From Trichosphaerium sp. ATCC 40318 (Eukaryota > Discosea > Flabellinia > Trichosidae): 64,000 bases of DNA. The stretch is from contig JALMLS010000315.1 in assembly GCA_038496445.1 (NCBI GenBank), positions 1-64,000 of the forward strand, read 5' to 3'. A program made the position numbers and the translations under genes. Below, piece after piece: positions 61,113 to 64,000 of this stretch. Under the pieces are notes generated by a model. That model had not been told where the DNA came from and did no database searches. It was given only the letters and a program-made list of their open reading frames with translations. The number at the start of each line of letters is the position of its first letter. Within the stretch, counting starts at the first letter, position 1.

Positions 61113-62123
61113 TCAGTTGGGTACAGCCTTTGCCACCTTAGGTTTCTTCGCATCTGATCTTTCCAACTCATCATTTACATCTTGCTCTGTTTGTCGTTTC
61201 CTCTTAGATCCATGAACCAACAACAACTTTCTCCTTTCTACCCACTCATCTTCCCAATCCTGTGGAGGAACACTATATGCTGTCGCTGCCAAGTGCTCAA
61301 ATATAACGAAAAGCAACTCAGGTGGTAAGCTCGAAAAGAAATTGTCACCGTGGCGATCAGCATTAGCTATCATCAAGATTGTAAAAACACGTAATCTAAA
61401 TCCAAGCGGAAAATAGCAATGTATAGCTTTTTTCCATCTAGGCACCAACAGCTGGCCCTGGTCATAAGCAGTTGTACCGTCACTAGAGGCTTCAATACCT
61501 CTAAGCCATTTTTCATCAGTCATCGTAACCTTGTATGTCGCATTAACCACCTCAACGTTGTCCCAGCTTAAGTCAGGGTTATCAGCTCTTAATCTACCCA
61601 TTTCTCTTTCATTAACACCTGACTTGCTTATCCTCTCCACGTGATGTATATACCGATAAGTGTGCTGTTTTAAATCATAGCAAATATTATCAACGCTTAT
61701 ATTATAAGAAATAGGAGGGTAGTTGTTTTGTTTAGCAAAAACAATCCAACGTCTTTGTTCATCTCTTTTTTCTTCAGCTACTTTTTCCAAATAGCGTGCC
61801 TTAACTTCTTCTGAAGCATTTGCCCATTCTTCGAATATTTGAGATGAGTCCATATCCGGTGTTTTATCCTTTAAATCAGCCGCGAAGTCGCTTATATCTT
61901 CGCCGTTTGTCTTGAAAGAGCCGTACTTGCGTACAGGTTTTTTAACGCCCGTCCTGTACGCTACCTTGAATGGCAGTGTATCCCAGAGTATCATTAAAGC
62001 GATTTCGTAAAGATCATCCGGTAATTCGACAGAAGAAGCGAATGTCGGTTCAAGCCAAAGGTAGAAGGTTCTACCGTTGATGTTAGACACTCTGTACCTA
62101 TAGACATCACTAGAACCGCCCAT
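61113..62123 (-). CDS. Protein with C-terminal F-box-like motif
   Basis: A single long frame. The first in-frame ATG is at 62123 (MGGSSDVYRYRVSNI); the frame stays open upstream for about 30 more codons without an ATG, so a further 5' exon is likely. Features: an aromatic-rich beta start (INGRTFYLWLEPTF), a charged helical stretch (IFEEWANASEEVKARYLEKV) reminiscent of an HMG-box helix, and near the C-terminus an F-box-like motif (SLPPELLFVIFEHLAA) followed by a Lys/Arg-rich tail (GSKRKRQTEQ). The C-terminal F-box placement is unusual. Function unknown. Confidence 0.6.
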   Translation of the reverse strand: MGGSSDVYRYRVSNINGRTFYLWLEPTFASSVELPDDLYEIALMILWDTLPFKVAYRTGVKKPVRKYGSFKTNGEDISDFAADLKDKTPDMDSSQIFEEWANASEEVKARYLEKVAEEKRDEQRRWIVFAKQNNYPPISYNISVDNICYDLKQHTYRYIHHVERISKSGVNEREMGRLRADNPDLSWDNVEVVNATYKVTMTDEKWLRGIEASSDGTTAYDQGQLLVPRWKKAIHCYFPLGFRLRVFTILMIANADRHGDNFFSSLPPELLFVIFEHLAATAYSVPPQDWEDEWVERRKLLLVHGSKRKRQTEQDVNDELERSDAKKPKVAKAVPN

Positions 62124-62512
62124 CTTGTCAATTGTCAACTGAACGAATGGATTTGCCAAGAATAATTGAATGTGGTTGACCCTCCTCGATTTGCTATTAT
62201 CAACGGCCACACTGACAGTACTTTGTACAACTATTTTACGGGAGCCCTTAACCTTGAAGCAGCAATATTGTAATTACCAAGCAAAAAAATGGATTATCTG
62301 TTTTGTCGATAATCAGTGTCAATTCCGTAGGCTTGTTGTTCTTCTTCAGTGTTATAAGGTTAAAGTACAACAAAGTACCGAGATAAGGTGACTGATAACA
62401 ACAATGGAGGTTCTGCTAATTGTGATAGTATGAATAGTTGGTAAATTTCTGAAAGAAAAAAACGACTTAGCAGTGTTACACAAACTTATACAAACCAATT
62501 GTAAGTACACCG

Positions 62513-62854
62513 ATGACATCCATTTACGTAGTATTTCTCTATATAGACTACAGAAAGGACGTAACAATAAAACACTTGAAGGCATTCGGAGATAGAACAA
62601 AGGCAATTCAGTTTGCACAAAAATTCAGTGAGAAAGCGGACAATGATGACGAAACATACCTTCCACCAGGCGCTATTGTTCAACCTGTAGCACCTCCTGA
62701 GCCTAAACGAGCTGCATACGTTACAATTGACGACTTAGAGTTTGACGAGCCAACTGGAGGATCAAAACGATGTAAAACTGCTTTTCAAGGTACAAGCGGT
62801 GAATACAGCTCATACAAAGCGCGTATTGGCGTTAAAAAAATACCTTTCGAATAA
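62513..62854 (+). CDS. Small conserved-looking hypothetical protein
   Basis: A single exon of 113 residues from ATG 62513. The start (MTSIYVVFLYIDYRKDVT) and KAIQFAQKFSEKA suggest a small alpha/beta domain; the C-terminal half is acidic and Pro-rich (LPPGAIVQPVAPPEP, YVTIDDLEFDEP). No family recognised. Confidence 0.45.
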   Translation: MTSIYVVFLYIDYRKDVTIKHLKAFGDRTKAIQFAQKFSEKADNDDETYLPPGAIVQPVAPPEPKRAAYVTIDDLEFDEPTGGSKRCKTAFQGTSGEYSSYKARIGVKKIPFE

Positions 62855-63021
62855 AACCTGCCTATAACGTATCATCATGCTTCGTTGTAGCGAAGCGCGT
62901 ACGGTACGGGTTTCCTAGAAACCTCAGAACAATACAATCTTGTTTACATTAGTTGACCATCTGCGTTCAGTACCGCGCTTTCTTTCAAGTAGAAAAACAT
63001 TTTCGGACCAGTATTGCACTC

Positions 63022-64000
63022 ATGTCTCGCAATCCTTCTCTAGATAAACTACAAAACCCAGAAGAAGCAACAAAGGCACCTTTTTTAAACCAAAACAGTA
63101 CCTGTTCATAATTAACACGTGACGAACGTTAGGTCATATCGTGGATGTGTAATGGGCCTGTTCCTGAGCCGAACATATCGAATACTGATACAGTAATAGT
63201 AAAAAGTGATAATGTGAAAGAGGTAACGTTCTACAGTGCTCTCTTGGAAGGTTTTAACGTAAGACATAGCTACATAATTTATTAACGTGCCACAGAGAAA
63301 TAACAGGAGCTGTTGCTCAATCAGCTCTTATTTGGCGTATAGTTTGTACATTAACTCTTCCTGGAGGTGATACGTATCTCAATTTCCTTAAAAGCATCTG
63401 TGAGGATATATACGTACGAATACACAGTTCGCTGCATTACGTTAATACTAGATATCCAGACTCCAGTTCTGGTTTTCGCACCAACGGAAAAAATTGATGA
63501 AGTCAAAAAAAAATTAGTGCACGTGATAAAGAAATAATTTAACCTTACACGTCTGAGAACCTCAACAACATTTACCGTATAATATTATCACCTTACACAT
63601 ATTTAAGGTCATTTCCTAATTGCCCATTTGTAGTTACTTCAGATAAAGCAGTGTTAGAAAGGCAAGTCAAGAGTGAAGTTTATTCAATTCTAAGATTTAA
63701 CAGGTTTTGTTCATTTGAAAGTGTTATATGGATATCATCGCCTCAGCATACAGTTCCTACCGTAAGTTTTGTTCTTGGTTTAACACTTGCTAAAGCAATG
63801 TTCCTTTTCTTTAAGAATATAGCGCTATCAATTAGAGATACTGGTGTGGCAGTTGCTGAGAACAAAGATGATGATTGTGATGAGTTTATTACAAGTAGCA
63901 TTTACGATTCAATAGGAAGAATCAAGAAGGCACCAGTATGTAAAATAGTAGTAGATACACGTACGCTTACACATTGTTGCAATAAATAAAGAAATAATAT
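63022..64000 (+). CDS. Partial unknown protein, 3' end beyond the window
   Basis: Starts at ATG 63022 and continues past the window edge. Exons join as MSRNPSLDKLQNPEEATKAP, then SDNVKEVTFYSALLEG, a hydrophobic helix (AVAQSALIWRIVCTL), GDTYLNFLKSICEDIY, KIDEVKKKLVH, then through a 35-nt intron (63523-63557, donor inside CACGTG) YRIILSPYTYLRSFPN, ERQVKSEVYSILRF, and NIALSIRDTGVAVA. No clear family. Confidence 0.45.

Noticed and set aside
1-64000. CRISPR arrays, bacterial operons or prophage genes
   Set aside because: No regularly spaced repeats with unique spacers and no Shine-Dalgarno-led gene clusters; introns are everywhere.

Overview
The window is eukaryotic nuclear DNA from a single-celled organism. 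Genes are close together and change strand often. Coding sequence is cut by many short introns, mostly about 33-60 bases, with GTACGT/GTAAGT-like donors, T-rich tracts and CTAAY-like branch points. TAA, TAG and TGA all end well-supported genes, so the standard code applies. The content (G-protein alpha subunit, SMYD methyltransferase, Zn2Cys6 transcription factor, NIT-type sensor, mitochondrial GUF1, many F-box genes) fits a free-living protist, perhaps amoebozoan-like. I cannot name the lineage, and the Zn2Cys6 factor alone does not prove a fungus. All gene models come from hand-joined exons checked for frame; exon ends are approximate unless stated.

Layout. 0-7.3 kb: a glycine-zipper small-protein gene (copy A), an F-box plus actin-related protein gene, an ALKBH1-like dioxygenase gene only 30 bp upstream of it (possibly one fused gene), and two short coiled-coil genes. 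7.3-11 kb: a nest of local duplications with two more intact glycine-zipper genes (B, C), a decayed relative (D), duplicated flanking blocks and repeated copies of the tail of the next gene. 11-14.5 kb: a two-pass NIT-domain sensor and a mucin-like Pro/Thr-rich membrane protein. 14.7-16.4 kb: a SMYD-type SET/MYND gene with two GC-AG introns. 16.4-20.1 kb: gene-poor, with an inverted duplication and a roughly 180-bp tandem repeat. 20-32 kb: housekeeping genes (SLC18-like transporter, tyrosine/dual-specificity phosphatase, Zn2Cys6 factor, splicing factor Prp3, G alpha, a tRNA, an ALKBH2/3-like repair enzyme).

32.2-46.8 kb is one giant minus-strand gene for a HECT ubiquitin ligase with SPRY, EF-hand, two ZZ fingers, a PH-like region and three CUB-like HPY modules. 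It is divergent from mitochondrial GUF1 (47-50 kb) across a 174-bp gap. 50.5-64 kb holds two uncharacterised membrane proteins, a MORN-type pseudogene and its intact F-box/MORN paralogue, an F-box protein fused to a USP deubiquitinase fold whose catalytic cysteine reads as serine, a coiled-coil/beta protein, a C-terminal F-box protein and a gene running off the end.

Two themes recur. Ubiquitin-system parts are dense: one HECT ligase, one pseudo-USP and about four F-box or F-box-like proteins. The palindrome CACGTG occurs at least 40 times, several-fold more than base composition predicts (about 7), mostly in introns and gaps.
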